Numbered from the stretch's first letter, positions 35,364-44,539 are shown. The stretch: DNA of 64,000 nt from Streptomyces galbus (GCF_005280195.1 NZ_SZPR01000010.1:309888-373887), one strand, 5' to 3'. Notes: generated by a model from the letters alone, not told the origin. Program-made: numbers and translations.

Positions 35364-38300
35364 TCACCGCTTCAGCCGCAGCACCGCCTCCTCCAGGCGG
35401 GGCAGGGTCCGCTGGCCCACGAGGGCGAGGGCGATGGAGCCGCACACCCCGGCCCAGGCGAGCGGCCCGAGCGGGGTGCACCCGAAGAGCCGGCTCGCGC
35501 CGGGCGTCTGCACCAGCAGCACCAGGGCGACCGCCGAGCCCAGCACGGTCACCCGCACCAGCCCGCTCTCGCGGCGGTCGGCCAGGGTCTGCGCCAACTG
35601 CGTGCCGACCACCGCGCACAGCGCCATCGTGGTCGACCGGCGCTCCGTGCCCGGGGTGAAGCGGCCGAACAGCCAGGCGGCGACGGCGCCCAGACAGGTC
35701 GTCAGCGCCCGGTGCCGGATCTGCTCGATAAGCGGCGCGCCCAGCAGCGACGTGCCCAGCGGGCCGTCCGTCTCCTCGGTCGCCCGCGGCACCGGGGTGA
35801 CCGCCACGGCCATCGCCGGGAACAGGTCCGTGAACAGGTTCACCAGCAGCATCTGCCGCGTGGACAGCGGCGCCCTGCGCCCCAGCAGCGTGCCGACGAT
35901 GCCGAAGCCCACCTCACCGGCGTTGCCGCCGATCAGGATGGCGATGGCGTCGGCGACGCTGTGCCACAGGGCGCGGCCCTCGTGGACGGCCTCGACGAGC
36001 ACCCGCATGTCGTCGTCGGTCAGCACGATGTCGGCGGCGTTGCGGGCGGCCGCCGAGCCGCGCGCGTTGAGGCCGACGCCGACGTCGGCGGCCCGGATCG
36101 CGGCCGCGTCGTTGGCGCCGTCGCCCACCATGCCGACCACCCGGCCGGCGTCCCGCAGGGCCTCGACGACCTGGAGCTTCTGCTCCGGCGCGACCCGGGC
36201 GACCACCCCGGCGTCGCGCAGGATGCCGGCGCGCTCCGAGCGGTCGGCCGACGCCAGCTCGTCGCCGGTGACCACGACGGTGTCCTCGGGCCAGCCCAGT
36301 TCCACGGCGATCGCCCGCGCGGTCTGCGGGTGGTCGCCGGTGAGCATCACCGGCCGCACGCCCGCCTCTTCGAGGGACCGCACCAGCTCGGGGGAGGTCT
36401 CGCGGGCCACGTCGGCGAGCGCCACTAGCCCGGTGAACTCCAGCTCCGCCAGCGGTCCTTCGAGGACACCGGCGTCCGTCTCGCCGTCGCGCAGGCGGCG
36501 TTCGGCGACCGCCAGCACCCGCAGCCCGTTCCCGGCGAGCCGGTGCGCGGTGTCGTCCGCCTCGTCGGCGCCGGTCGTGCAGGCCGGCAGGACGTTCTCC
36601 GGGGCGCCCTTGACCACCAGGGTGCGCGCGCCGTCGGCGGCGTGGCCCACGGCAGCCGCGTAGCCCCGGGCCGCCTCGAAGGGCAGGCCCTCCGTCTGGG
36701 TCCACTCCGGGTCGTCCGGGGCCGCCTCCAGCACCGCCTCGTCGGTGGCGTGCACCGGGCGGTCGGAGCCGCCGTTCGTGCGGGGGCAGGCCCGCGCCGC
36801 GACGGTGAGGGTGTGGCTGTCCGCCGCCCGGTCCCGGTCGTGGACCGTGCCGTCGGCCTCGGTGACACGGACCAGCCGCAGCCGGTTCTCGGTGAGGGTG
36901 CCGGTCTTGTCGAAGCACACGGTGTCCATGCGGCCCAGCGCCTCCAGGGTGCGCGGCGCGCGCACCAGCACCCCGCGCCGGCTGAGCCGGCGGGCCGCCG
37001 CGAGCTGGGCGACCGTCGCCACCAGCGGCAGCCCCTCGGGCACCGCGGCCACGGCCACCGCGACGCCGCCGCTCACCGCCTGGCGCAGGGGCGTGCCGCG
37101 CAGCAGCGCCAGACCGGTCACGGCGGCGCCCCCGGCGAGCGTCAACGGCAGGGCTTTGCGGGTGAGTTCCTGCAGCCGGGCCTGGACACCGGCGGCCGGG
37201 GGTCTGCGCGCCGCCAGGTGGACGGCGCGCGACGCCTCGGTGCGGTCGCCGGTCTCCACGACCACCGCGCGCGCGTGGCCCGCCACCACCGTGGTGCCCT
37301 CGAACACCATGCAGCGGCGGTCGGCGACGGAGGCCCGCGGCGTCGGCTCGGTCTGCTTGTCCACGGGCAGCGACTCGCCGGTGAGCGCCGACTCGTCGAC
37401 CTCCAGCCCGTCCGCCCACAACAGGCGCGCGTCGGCGGGCACCACGTCGTCCGCCTGCAGCTCGATCACGTCACCCGGGTGCAGCTTGGCCGCGTCGACG
37501 GTCCGCGGTCCGTCGCCGTCCGTGTCCTCGGCGGCGATCCGGGCCTTCTGCCGGTGCTCCTGGAGCAGCGCGGCCACCGCGCGTTCGGCCCGCAGCCGCT
37601 GGACGCCGCCCACCAGGGCGTTCAGGTCGAGCGCGCCGACGACCAGCAGGGCGTCCGCGGCCGAGCCGAGGACCGCCTCGGCGGCCGAGCCCACCGCCAG
37701 CACCGGCGTGAGCGGATCGTCCAGCTCGTGGCGCACCGCCCGGGCCAACTGGACCGTCCAGCCCAGCGGCTTCAGCGCGGGGACGCGTCCGGCGCGCCCG
37801 GCGGCGGCCTGGACGCGGGAGGCGGCCTGCTCGGACAGACCGGGCTGCTCCTGCGGACGCCGCGCCAGCTTTTCGCGTACGTCGTCGGGGTGCAGGTCGT
37901 GCCAGGCGACGCGCTCCCGGGGGTGCGGGGAGCGGGCCAGCGCCACACCGAGGGCGCTCCGCGCACCGCCCAGCAGGGCAGCCGCGGTGGCCACGTCCAC
38001 GGGCGCGTGGCGCAGACCGGGGAGCGGGGTGCGGCGTCCGCCGCGGCCGGCATCGCCCACGGCCACCAGCAGTCCCGACAGCGCGGCGCCGGACTTGGCC
38101 AGCGTCTGGGCCCGGCCGCTCACGGCCTTCGCGGCGGGTACGGCCCGCAGCAGCCGCCAGACGTCGGGGAGCCCGCCGGGGGCGATCACGTCGGCGGCCC
38201 AGGCGACCGCGGCGTCGCCGTTCGCCGTCGCCACGGCCACGTCACCGGCCAGCAGGCCGGCCAGGACGTCGTCCGGGGCGTCCTCCGGGGCGGTCGCGGC

Positions 38301-39872
38301 GTCCGCGCCACCGACGCCGTCGGTGTCCTGGGCGGGACCGTCGTGGGCGGAACCGCCGTCGCCGGGTGTCTGCGCACCGGTGGTGTCCGGGGGCCCTTCG
38401 TCGCCGTGCGCGGGACTGCCGGGGTCGCGCGCCGTCCCGGCGTCGTGGGCCGAGCCGGGGTCGGACGCCGCGCCGTCGTGCGCGGGCGCCGGGAGGGGGC
38501 GGGCCACGGTGAGGACACCGCCGCGGCGGCGCAGCGAGGCGACCTCCTCGGTCAGGGGCCGGTCCGCGGGCACCACGTGGTCCGCGAGGACGGTGAAGTC
38601 GGCGAGGGCCGGGTCGTCCACCATGACCACCCGCAGCCCGGCGCCGCGCGCCGCGTCCAGCACGGCCTCGGCCCAGGCGTCGACACCGCCGCCCGGTGCG
38701 CGCAGCGCACTGGGGTGGAGCAGCACCGACTCCACCGTCTCGAGCTGGCGCAGCCGCTCGCTGTCACGCACCACCACGCCCGCGCGGGCCAGCGCACAGC
38801 ACAGGACCGCGTTGAACGCGGCCGGGCCGTAGCGGGCCGCCTTGGGGGAACCGGCGAGCACGGCCTCGGCCGCCTCGTTCGCGTCGTGCTTGATCAGCAG
38901 GGTCGCCGCGGCGCCCAGCACGCTGCCGGTGCCCGCGTTGGTGGCGTACTCCTGGGCCGGGGCGGGCCGCAACGGCGGCCGCGGCACGGCCCCGGTGGCG
39001 GCGCGGCCGCGATCCGGCGCGCACAGCCGGTCGTGGGCCGCGTCGAAGGCCGCGGCGCGGGCGACGGTCTCGGCGAGCTGGAGGCCCCGCAGCGCGCCGT
39101 CCAGGACGAGGGCCGTCGGCGTCTGCCCCGCCGCGTGCGCGGTGGCGTTGGCCGCGGCGAGCAGCAGGTCGGTGCGGGAGCGGCCGAGGCGCCGGTTCAG
39201 CAGCCCGCGGAAGCGGGGGTTCTCACGCAGCAGCGTGACCGCCGCCGTGACCAGGCGCGGTGAGGGCGGCAGGCGCAGGGCGTAGGCGCCCATCCCGGCC
39301 GCGGTGCCCGCCAGGTCGGTCAGCAGGGCGGCGGTGGCGTTGCGCACCCCGGCCGGGTCGCCTGGGTGGGGGAACTCCTCCACCGCGTCGTCGCTCGGTC
39401 CGAGCCCGTGCCGTTCGGCGAGTTCGGTCGCCCGGTCGAGCACCCGGTCGGCGACGGCGTCCTCGGTCGCGGCCAGCACCAGCCGGCCCAGCCCGCCGTC
39501 CCAGTAGGCGTAGGCGACGTCCGGCCGCTCGGCCAGGAGGCGTGCCACCCGGCGCGCCGCGTGCTCCAGGCCGCCCAGCCGGTCGACCTGTTCGCCCGAG
39601 GTAGGCCGCAGGGCGAGGTGCGCGCGGCGGCCGGAACGCCAGGCGCCGCGGGCGCCCGTCACCGCGTGGCGGGTCACCCGGCCGACCCGCGCCGCGGTGT
39701 CCACCCCGCGCGCGCCGGCCCGTACGGCGCCGGCCGCCGCGCCCGCGGCGACGCCCACGGCGCCCGCGGCCAGGTCGGCGACGGGCGAGCCGCCGCGCTC
39801 CAGCAGCCGCGGACCGGCCGGCAGCAGCCCGGCGGCCACCGCGGCCGGGACCTTCCACACTCCCAGCGCCAT
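35364..39872 (-). CDS. CtpI-type P-type ATPase with degenerate N-terminal half
   Basis: A 1502-residue protein, far longer than an ordinary P-type ATPase and close in size to mycobacterial CtpI. The C-terminal 850 residues are a complete transporter: LTGESLPVDK (actuator, ~830), VPEGLPL (M4), CFDKTGTLT (phosphorylated Asp ~988), VVKGAPENV, MLTGDHPQTA and MVGDGANDAAAI (~1247). The N-terminal 650 residues look like a decayed second ATPase: VVVRDSERLRQLETVESVLLHPSAL stands where DKTGT should be (~385), and DVAVATANGDAAVAWAADVI near 550 mirrors the post-hinge helix. A D/G/T/A-rich linker lies between. VPEGLP places it near P2 cation pumps. The ion is unknown. A hydrophobic partner gene lies nine bases upstream. 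Confidence 0.9.
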   Translation of the reverse strand: MALGVWKVPAAVAAGLLPAGPRLLERGGSPVADLAAGAVGVAAGAAAGAVRAGARGVDTAARVGRVTRHAVTGARGAWRSGRRAHLALRPTSGEQVDRLGGLEHAARRVARLLAERPDVAYAYWDGGLGRLVLAATEDAVADRVLDRATELAERHGLGPSDDAVEEFPHPGDPAGVRNATAALLTDLAGTAAGMGAYALRLPPSPRLVTAAVTLLRENPRFRGLLNRRLGRSRTDLLLAAANATAHAAGQTPTALVLDGALRGLQLAETVARAAAFDAAHDRLCAPDRGRAATGAVPRPPLRPAPAQEYATNAGTGSVLGAAATLLIKHDANEAAEAVLAGSPKAARYGPAAFNAVLCCALARAGVVVRDSERLRQLETVESVLLHPSALRAPGGGVDAWAEAVLDAARGAGLRVVMVDDPALADFTVLADHVVPADRPLTEEVASLRRRGGVLTVARPLPAPAHDGAASDPGSAHDAGTARDPGSPAHGDEGPPDTTGAQTPGDGGSAHDGPAQDTDGVGGADAATAPEDAPDDVLAGLLAGDVAVATANGDAAVAWAADVIAPGGLPDVWRLLRAVPAAKAVSGRAQTLAKSGAALSGLLVAVGDAGRGGRRTPLPGLRHAPVDVATAAALLGGARSALGVALARSPHPRERVAWHDLHPDDVREKLARRPQEQPGLSEQAASRVQAAAGRAGRVPALKPLGWTVQLARAVRHELDDPLTPVLAVGSAAEAVLGSAADALLVVGALDLNALVGGVQRLRAERAVAALLQEHRQKARIAAEDTDGDGPRTVDAAKLHPGDVIELQADDVVPADARLLWADGLEVDESALTGESLPVDKQTEPTPRASVADRRCMVFEGTTVVAGHARAVVVETGDRTEASRAVHLAARRPPAAGVQARLQELTRKALPLTLAGGAAVTGLALLRGTPLRQAVSGGVAVAVAAVPEGLPLVATVAQLAAARRLSRRGVLVRAPRTLEALGRMDTVCFDKTGTLTENRLRLVRVTEADGTVHDRDRAADSHTLTVAARACPRTNGGSDRPVHATDEAVLEAAPDDPEWTQTEGLPFEAARGYAAAVGHAADGARTLVVKGAPENVLPACTTGADEADDTAHRLAGNGLRVLAVAERRLRDGETDAGVLEGPLAELEFTGLVALADVARETSPELVRSLEEAGVRPVMLTGDHPQTARAIAVELGWPEDTVVVTGDELASADRSERAGILRDAGVVARVAPEQKLQVVEALRDAGRVVGMVGDGANDAAAIRAADVGVGLNARGSAAARNAADIVLTDDDMRVLVEAVHEGRALWHSVADAIAILIGGNAGEVGFGIVGTLLGRRAPLSTRQMLLVNLFTDLFPAMAVAVTPVPRATEETDGPLGTSLLGAPLIEQIRHRALTTCLGAVAAWLFGRFTPGTERRSTTMALCAVVGTQLAQTLADRRESGLVRVTVLGSAVALVLLVQTPGASRLFGCTPLGPLAWAGVCGSIALALVGQRTLPRLEEAVLRLKR

Positions 39873-39881
39873 CGCCGTCCC

Positions 39882-40505
39882 TCACTTCCCGCCGTCGTCC
39901 GAACCGGGCCCGTCCGCGCGGGCCGCCGTCCCGTCGCGCGATCCGGTGCCCGGTGTGTCCTGCGGTGCGGTGCGGTCACCGGTCCCACCGGGGTCCGTCG
40001 CGGCGCCGGCCGTGGGACCGATGTCCGTGTCCTCGGCCGTGCCCGCCGTCTCCCCCGTGCCGGTCGCCGCGCCGCTGCCGGATGCCGGACCGCTCCCGGG
40101 CGCCCGCGTGGTCCCGGTCGTCGAGCCGCGGCGCTGTCCGGCCCGTGCCGCCCGGCCGGCCGTCGTCGTCTTCGCGGCGGTGTGCGCCGCGCTCCTGGCG
40201 ACGCCGCGTGCCGCGCCCGTCCCCTGCGGGCCGGCGTCCGGCCGGTCCTGGGGCCGGGGCCGGGTCAGCCACGCCACCGCGGCCCCGGTGACGGCGACCG
40301 GCCACTCCACGACCCCGGCGACACCGAGCACCCCGGCGCCCGCGTAGACCGCCATGCGCCGTCCGCGCGGGGACAGCGCGCCCGCCCTGTGCCAGGCGCC
40401 GTCGGCCATCCGGCCCACCAGACCCGCGCCCGGCACCTTCCCCAGCGCCGACGCCGCGGTGCGCACCGGCCCCGGGAGCGACGTGGACGACTGCTGCACC
40501 GTCAT
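39882..40505 (-). CDS. Membrane partner of the CtpI-type ATPase, unknown
   Basis: A 207-residue protein ending nine bases before the ATPase gene, so it is almost surely cotranscribed. GAGGTGAGGG precedes the ATG at 40505. One or two hydrophobic segments (MAVYAGAGVLGVAGVVEWPVAVTGAAVAWL) follow an amphipathic N-terminus. The last 120 residues are Ala/Gly/Thr-rich and probably disordered, ending acidic. No family recognised. It may be an accessory or regulatory subunit of the ATPase. Confidence 0.65.
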   Translation of the reverse strand: MTVQQSSTSLPGPVRTAASALGKVPGAGLVGRMADGAWHRAGALSPRGRRMAVYAGAGVLGVAGVVEWPVAVTGAAVAWLTRPRPQDRPDAGPQGTGAARGVARSAAHTAAKTTTAGRAARAGQRRGSTTGTTRAPGSGPASGSGAATGTGETAGTAEDTDIGPTAGAATDPGGTGDRTAPQDTPGTGSRDGTAARADGPGSDDGGK

Positions 40506-40777
40506 GGCCCTCACCTCGCGAGACTCGGCCGTCGGCCTCTCCGGGTGCCCTCGACGCGCCGGTCATCACGCGGTTCCGCTGTCGGTTTTCTCCATTTTGT
40601 CCCCGGCGCCTTTGGGCGAAAGCTCCGCATCCGTCCGGGAACGTTCCGCGTCCTTCCTGAGAAGTACGGTGCGCGCCGCATCTCCTCCCCCCGGAGGGGG
40701 TAGATCGACTCCCCGGGCACGATGTGCCGGGCGCCGTCCTCGACGAGGCTGGGCGCATCGGACGTGAGGAGGGCGCC

Positions 40778-40882
40778 ATGAACCGCCAGACCCGTATCCG
40801 CGTGAGCCACCGCCCCCGTCCGACGTCCCGCGAGACGGAGATCGACCGTCGGACGCCGTCGGGCCGTCTCCTGCCCTACTGA
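40778..40882 (+). CDS. 34-residue basic protein, unknown
   Basis: The ORF reads MNRQTRIRVSHRPRPTSRET and ends in GRLLPY. GAGGAGG lies six bases upstream of the ATG. A perfect 16-bp-arm terminator begins 38 bases after the stop, so a short mRNA is expected. It is Arg-rich (nine in 34) and hydrophilic, with no signal peptide. It is divergent from the ATPase operon. Possible roles include a regulatory peptide or a nucleic-acid-binding microprotein; nothing proves either. Confidence 0.6.
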   Translation: MNRQTRIRVSHRPRPTSRETEIDRRTPSGRLLPY

Positions 40883-40919
40883 CCCGCATCGGTCGGCATC
40901 AGCGGCCGGCCGCTCTCGT

Positions 40920-40958
40920 ACGACGGTGCCCGGGGACCTGACCCCCGGGCACCGTCGT
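40920..40958. terminator. Strong, possibly bidirectional terminator
   Basis: Sixteen-base arms (40920-40935 and 40943-40958) pair perfectly around ACCTGAC. It lies between the 34-residue ORF on the plus strand and the esterase stop on the minus strand and can serve both. Confidence 0.85.
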
Positions 40959-40990
40959 GACGTCGGACACCGATGCCGGCGGCGTGCCCC

Positions 40991-42349
40991 TCAGCCGGTC
41001 GTGCAGGCCGTGCCGTTGAGGGTGAAGGCGGCGGGGGCCGCGCTGTTGCCGGAGTGGCCGGCCTGGTAGCCGATGGTCACGCTCGCGCCCGGCGCGACGG
41101 TGGCGTCGTACGACACGTTCGTGGCCGTGACGGCCCCGGAGGCCGGCGCGTACGTGGCGCCCCATCCGTTGGTGATCGTCTGCCCCGCGGGCAGGGTGAA
41201 GGCGAGCCGCCAGCCGTTGATCGCCGCGGTGCCGGTGTTGGTGATCGTGACGGAGTCGGTCAGGCCCGTGTTCCACGCGCTGACCGCGGTCCTGACCGCG
41301 CAGCCGCCGGGCGTGGGCGGCGGGGGCGTGGTGCCGGAGCCGTCCAGGCCGAAGAAGGTCAGCACACGGGCACCCATGCCCCTGGCGTAGACGCCGTGCC
41401 CCACGCCCTGGAGGCTGATGGCCTCGACGGGGGCGCGGTCACCGGTGCTGCCGTAGCGGGTGCGGGTCCACCCGGCGGCCGGGCTGTCGGTCGCCGCGGG
41501 CGTCCGGCTCACGCCCTGTACGTCGGTCCACTGGTCGATCTCCTCGCCGAAGTTCGGGTAGCGCAGCGTGTCGTCCTCGGTGCCGTGCCAGAGCTGCATG
41601 CGCGGCCGGGGTCCGGTGTAGCCGGGGTAGGCGGCGCGGACGAGGTCGCCCCACTCGCGCGGGGTGCGGTTGACCGTGCCGCCGGCGCAGGCGCTGTTCC
41701 ACTCGGAGCCGTCGGTGGTGGCGAAGCAGCCGAAGGGGACACCGGCGAACGCGGCGCCCGCGGCGAACACGTCCGGGTAGTCGCCGAGCAGGACGTTGGT
41801 CATCATCGCGCCGGAGGAGATGCCGGTGACGAAGACGCGGCCGGTGTCGGCGGCGTAGGTGCGGGTGACCCAGTCGACCATGGAGCGGATGCCGACCGGG
41901 TCGCTGCCCCCGTCACGGCGCAGGGCCTGCGGCGAGGAGACGTCGAAGCACTTGCTCGCCCGGGTGACCGACGGGTACACCACGACGAAGCCCAACCGGT
42001 CGGCGAGCGAGGCGTATTCGGTGCCGTTGTACATGTCCGGGCCGGAGCCCGTGCACCAGTGGACGGCGACGAGGACCGCCGGGTGCGCGGTGACGCTCGC
42101 CGGGACGTAGACGTACATGCGCAGGTTGCTGGGGTTGGCGCCGAAGCCGGTGACCTCGGTGAGGGCGGCCGCCGGGACGGCCGCGGCGGCCCGGTCACCG
42201 GCGTGCGCGGAGGCGGCGGGGGCCGCGGCGCCGAGCACGGCCGCGCACAGCAGGAGCAGGGCGGCGAGGGCGGAGCGCAGGGGGCCGCGGGAACGCGGGC
42301 GTCCGGCGGGAGCGGTGCGGGGCGGAGTGATCACGGGCATGTCGGACAT
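40991..42349 (-). CDS. Secreted CE1 (PHB-depolymerase-like) esterase with CBM2
   Basis: A 452-residue exported enzyme. GAGGGA precedes the ATG at 42349. The signal region is Arg-rich, then ALAALLLLCAAVLGAAAPAASAHA. The catalytic domain has VHWCTGSGPDMYNG (oxyanion area), FVTGISSGAMM (GxSxG serine), WHGTEDDTL (Asp) and a C-terminal VGHGVY (His). A PPPPTPGG linker leads to a CBM2: CAVRTAVSAWNTGL, INGWRLAFTLPAGQTITNGW and a closing CTTG. It should deacetylate or de-feruloylate plant polysaccharides. A CebR box 69 bases upstream fits control by cello-oligosaccharides. Confidence 0.92.
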   Translation of the reverse strand: MSDMPVITPPRTAPAGRPRSRGPLRSALAALLLLCAAVLGAAAPAASAHAGDRAAAAVPAAALTEVTGFGANPSNLRMYVYVPASVTAHPAVLVAVHWCTGSGPDMYNGTEYASLADRLGFVVVYPSVTRASKCFDVSSPQALRRDGGSDPVGIRSMVDWVTRTYAADTGRVFVTGISSGAMMTNVLLGDYPDVFAAGAAFAGVPFGCFATTDGSEWNSACAGGTVNRTPREWGDLVRAAYPGYTGPRPRMQLWHGTEDDTLRYPNFGEEIDQWTDVQGVSRTPAATDSPAAGWTRTRYGSTGDRAPVEAISLQGVGHGVYARGMGARVLTFFGLDGSGTTPPPPTPGGCAVRTAVSAWNTGLTDSVTITNTGTAAINGWRLAFTLPAGQTITNGWGATYAPASGAVTATNVSYDATVAPGASVTIGYQAGHSGNSAAPAAFTLNGTACTTG

Positions 42350-42417
42350 GGGGGGTCCCTCTCGGGCGGGCGTCCGGGCTGAGTTCGCCTCGCATGGTGG
42401 CATGCACACGCCCTATG

Positions 42418-42431
42418 TGGAAGCGCTCCCA
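42418..42431. promoter_or_regulatory. CebR box
   Basis: TGGAAGCGCTCCCA differs at one base from the Streptomyces CebR consensus TGGGAGCGCTCCCA. CebR is the cellobiose/cellotriose-responsive LacI-family repressor of cellulose genes. Confidence 0.8.
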
Positions 42432-42501
42432 CACCCCTGGCCGGAAAGCCCTCTCTCCCTACCTGCGGTTACCCGGAGAGGGATGCACGGGACGTTGACT
42501 A

Positions 42502-42513
42502 GAAAGCGCTTGC
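42502..42513. promoter_or_regulatory. Second LacI-type half-palindrome
   Basis: GAAAGCGCTTGC contains the perfect AAGCGCTT core and lies about 140 bases before the PL1 gene. It could be a weak CebR site or the site of another LacI regulator. Confidence 0.4.
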
Positions 42514-42652
42514 ACCCTACGGTCCGTTCAGCGATGTGACCGAGCCGCTCCGTCGAATCCCGGAGAGGTCGCATCGCGCGTGAACGGCGTTCATCAACGA
42601 GGCCGTCGTTCACGTCCATGACCCCACACGCTCCGTCGAAGGGACGTACCCC

Positions 42653-43645
42653 ATGCGCACACGCCCCCCACGTACACCGGCGCACAGCTCCGTCCGCAAG
42701 GCCACGACCGGCCTGACCGCCGTCGCCGCGGCCCTGGCGGCGGCCGTCGTGGTCGCCCTCCCCCAGCCCGCCGCCGCGGCCGAGTCGGCACCGGTCGGGT
42801 TCGGCGCGGGAACCACCGGTGGCGGCAGCGCCTCCGCGGTGACCGTCTCGACGCTGGCCGCCTTCAAGTCCGCCGTGTCGGGCAGCACCGCCAAGGTCGT
42901 GAAGGTCAACGGCCTGATCTCGCTGAGCGGTCAGGTGGACGTCGGCTCCAACACCACCGTCCTCGGCGTCGGTCCGTCGTCCGGGTTCACCGGCGGCGGT
43001 CTGCGGCTGAAGAAGGTCTCCAACGTCGTCCTGCGCAACCTGAACCTCAGCAAGCCCGTCTCCACCGACGCGGTCACCGTGCAGGCGTCGACGAAGGTGT
43101 GGATCGACCACAACTCCCTGTCCTCGGACCGCACCCACGGCAAGGACCACTACGACGGCCTGGTGGACATCACCCACGGGTCCGACTACGTCACCGTGTC
43201 CTGGAACACCTTCAAGGACCACTACAAGGGCTCCCTCGTCGGCCACAGCGACAGCAACGCGAGCGAGGACACCGGGCACCTGCGGGTGACGTACCACCAC
43301 AACTGGTTCGACAACGTCAACTCCCGCATCCCCAGCCTGCGGTTCGGCACCGGACACTTCTACGACAACTACGTCGTGGGCGCCGAGACGGCGGTGCACT
43401 CGCGGATGGGCGCCCAGATGCTCGTCGAGAACAACGTGTTCCGCTCCACGGCGGTCGCGGTCACCACGAGCCGCGACAGCGACGAGGACGGCTACGCCAA
43501 CCTGACCGGCAACGACCTCGGCGGAGCCGCGACCGAGATCTCCCGGGTCGGCACGTTCACGAAGGCGCCCTACGGCTACACCGCCGAGCCCGCCTCGTCG
43601 GTGGTCGCCTCGGTGACGGCCGGCGCGGGCGCCGGGAAGATCTGA
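42653..43645 (+). CDS. Secreted pectate lyase, family PL1
   Basis: A 330-residue exported enzyme. The signal peptide is long and twin-Arg-poor, ending LPQPAAAAE. The parallel beta-helix has KVWIDHNSLSSD and DGLVDITHGSDYVTVSWN with the Ca2+ ligands. VTYHHNWFDNVNSRIPSLRFG holds the RIPxxR catalytic arginine. It cleaves polygalacturonate by beta-elimination. It is followed 43 bases later by a PL3 lyase on the same strand. Confidence 0.95.
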   Translation: MRTRPPRTPAHSSVRKATTGLTAVAAALAAAVVVALPQPAAAAESAPVGFGAGTTGGGSASAVTVSTLAAFKSAVSGSTAKVVKVNGLISLSGQVDVGSNTTVLGVGPSSGFTGGGLRLKKVSNVVLRNLNLSKPVSTDAVTVQASTKVWIDHNSLSSDRTHGKDHYDGLVDITHGSDYVTVSWNTFKDHYKGSLVGHSDSNASEDTGHLRVTYHHNWFDNVNSRIPSLRFGTGHFYDNYVVGAETAVHSRMGAQMLVENNVFRSTAVAVTTSRDSDEDGYANLTGNDLGGAATEISRVGTFTKAPYGYTAEPASSVVASVTAGAGAGKI

Positions 43646-43688
43646 CCGCCGCCCCCTCCACCTCACCCCCAACGAAAGGCAACGGCAC

Positions 43689-44489
43689 ATGAGCTCAGCA
43701 GTACTCCCCCGCGGGCACGCCCTGACCGGCGCCCTCGCCACACTGGGACTTTCGCTTGGCATGATCATGACGAGCGGCGGTCTCACTCCGGCGAGCGCGG
43801 CCACCTGGCCCACGGCCAACGGCAGCCAGGCGGTCTCCTCGACCATCTCCGTGTCCGGCACCAAGGACTACGGCATGAAGCGGCTCTACGGCAGCGGCGA
43901 CCTCGGCTCGGGCAGCCAGGACGAGGACCAGGGGCCGATCCTGGAGCTGGCCGCCGGCGCCGTCCTGAAGAACGTCATCATCGGCTCCCCCGCCGCCGAC
44001 GGCATCCACTGCCTGGGCAGTTGCACGCTGCAGAACGTCTGGTGGGAGGACGTCGGCGAGGACGCGGCGACCTTCCTCGGCTCCTCGTCGTCGAACGTCT
44101 ACACCGTCTCCGGCGGCGGTGCGAAGGAGGCCAGCGACAAGGTCTTCCAGTTCAACGGCGCCGGGACGCTCAACGTGTCGAACTTCGCCGTGAAGAACTT
44201 CGGCACGTTCGTCCGCTCCTGCGGCAACTGCAAGACGCAGTACAAGCGGACGATCAACCTCAACACGATCGAGGCGACCTACAAGGGCAACAAGCTCGTC
44301 GGCATCAACACCAACTACGGCGACAGCGCGACCCTGAAGGCCGTCACGATCGTCGGGGACAGCAGCAAGAAGATCGTCCCGTGCCAGAAGTACCTCGGGA
44401 ACAACACGGGCAAGGAGCCGACCACCAACGGTTCCGGCCCCGACGGGACCTACTGCAAGTACTCCTCGTCGGACATCACCTACCAGTAG
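43689..44489 (+). CDS. Secreted pectate lyase, family PL3
   Basis: A 266-residue exported enzyme with a clear signal peptide ending PASAA. PL3 features: GSGDLGSGSQDEDQGPIL, ADGIHCLGSCTLQNVWWEDVGEDAATF, and VRSCGNCKTQYKRTINL with paired cysteines. The family uses Ca2+ and favours de-esterified pectin. It should follow the PL1 gene in one mRNA. The pair attacks different pectin textures. A terminator follows. Confidence 0.95.
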   Translation: MSSAVLPRGHALTGALATLGLSLGMIMTSGGLTPASAATWPTANGSQAVSSTISVSGTKDYGMKRLYGSGDLGSGSQDEDQGPILELAAGAVLKNVIIGSPAADGIHCLGSCTLQNVWWEDVGEDAATFLGSSSSNVYTVSGGGAKEASDKVFQFNGAGTLNVSNFAVKNFGTFVRSCGNCKTQYKRTINLNTIEATYKGNKLVGINTNYGDSATLKAVTIVGDSSKKIVPCQKYLGNNTGKEPTTNGSGPDGTYCKYSSSDITYQ

Positions 44490-44506
44490 TCCGCCCCACG
44501 GGCGAA

Positions 44507-44539
44507 GGCCGCCGACCCGTCCGCCGCGGGCCGGCGGCC
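44507..44539 (+). terminator. Terminator of the pectate lyase genes
   Basis: GGCCGCCG (44507-44514) pairs with CGGCGGCC (44532-44539), 18 bases after the PL3 stop. The loop is 17 bases and can pair further. Confidence 0.65.

Larger units (their letters stand above)
42350..42652. promoter_or_regulatory. Divergent promoter region of the polysaccharide block
   Basis: This 303-base gap separates the esterase from the pectate lyases. It holds a near-perfect CebR box (42418-42431) and a second AAGCGCTT-centred dyad (42504-42511). I see no ORF of interest in it. Confidence 0.6.

Noticed and set aside
40638..40700. GGAACGTTCC palindrome and a C/G-tract dyad (CCTCC-N4-GGAGG) upstream of the 34-residue ORF, as OsdR or CsoR sites
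   Set aside because: The matches to either consensus are partial and the ATPase lacks the CPC motif expected for copper export.
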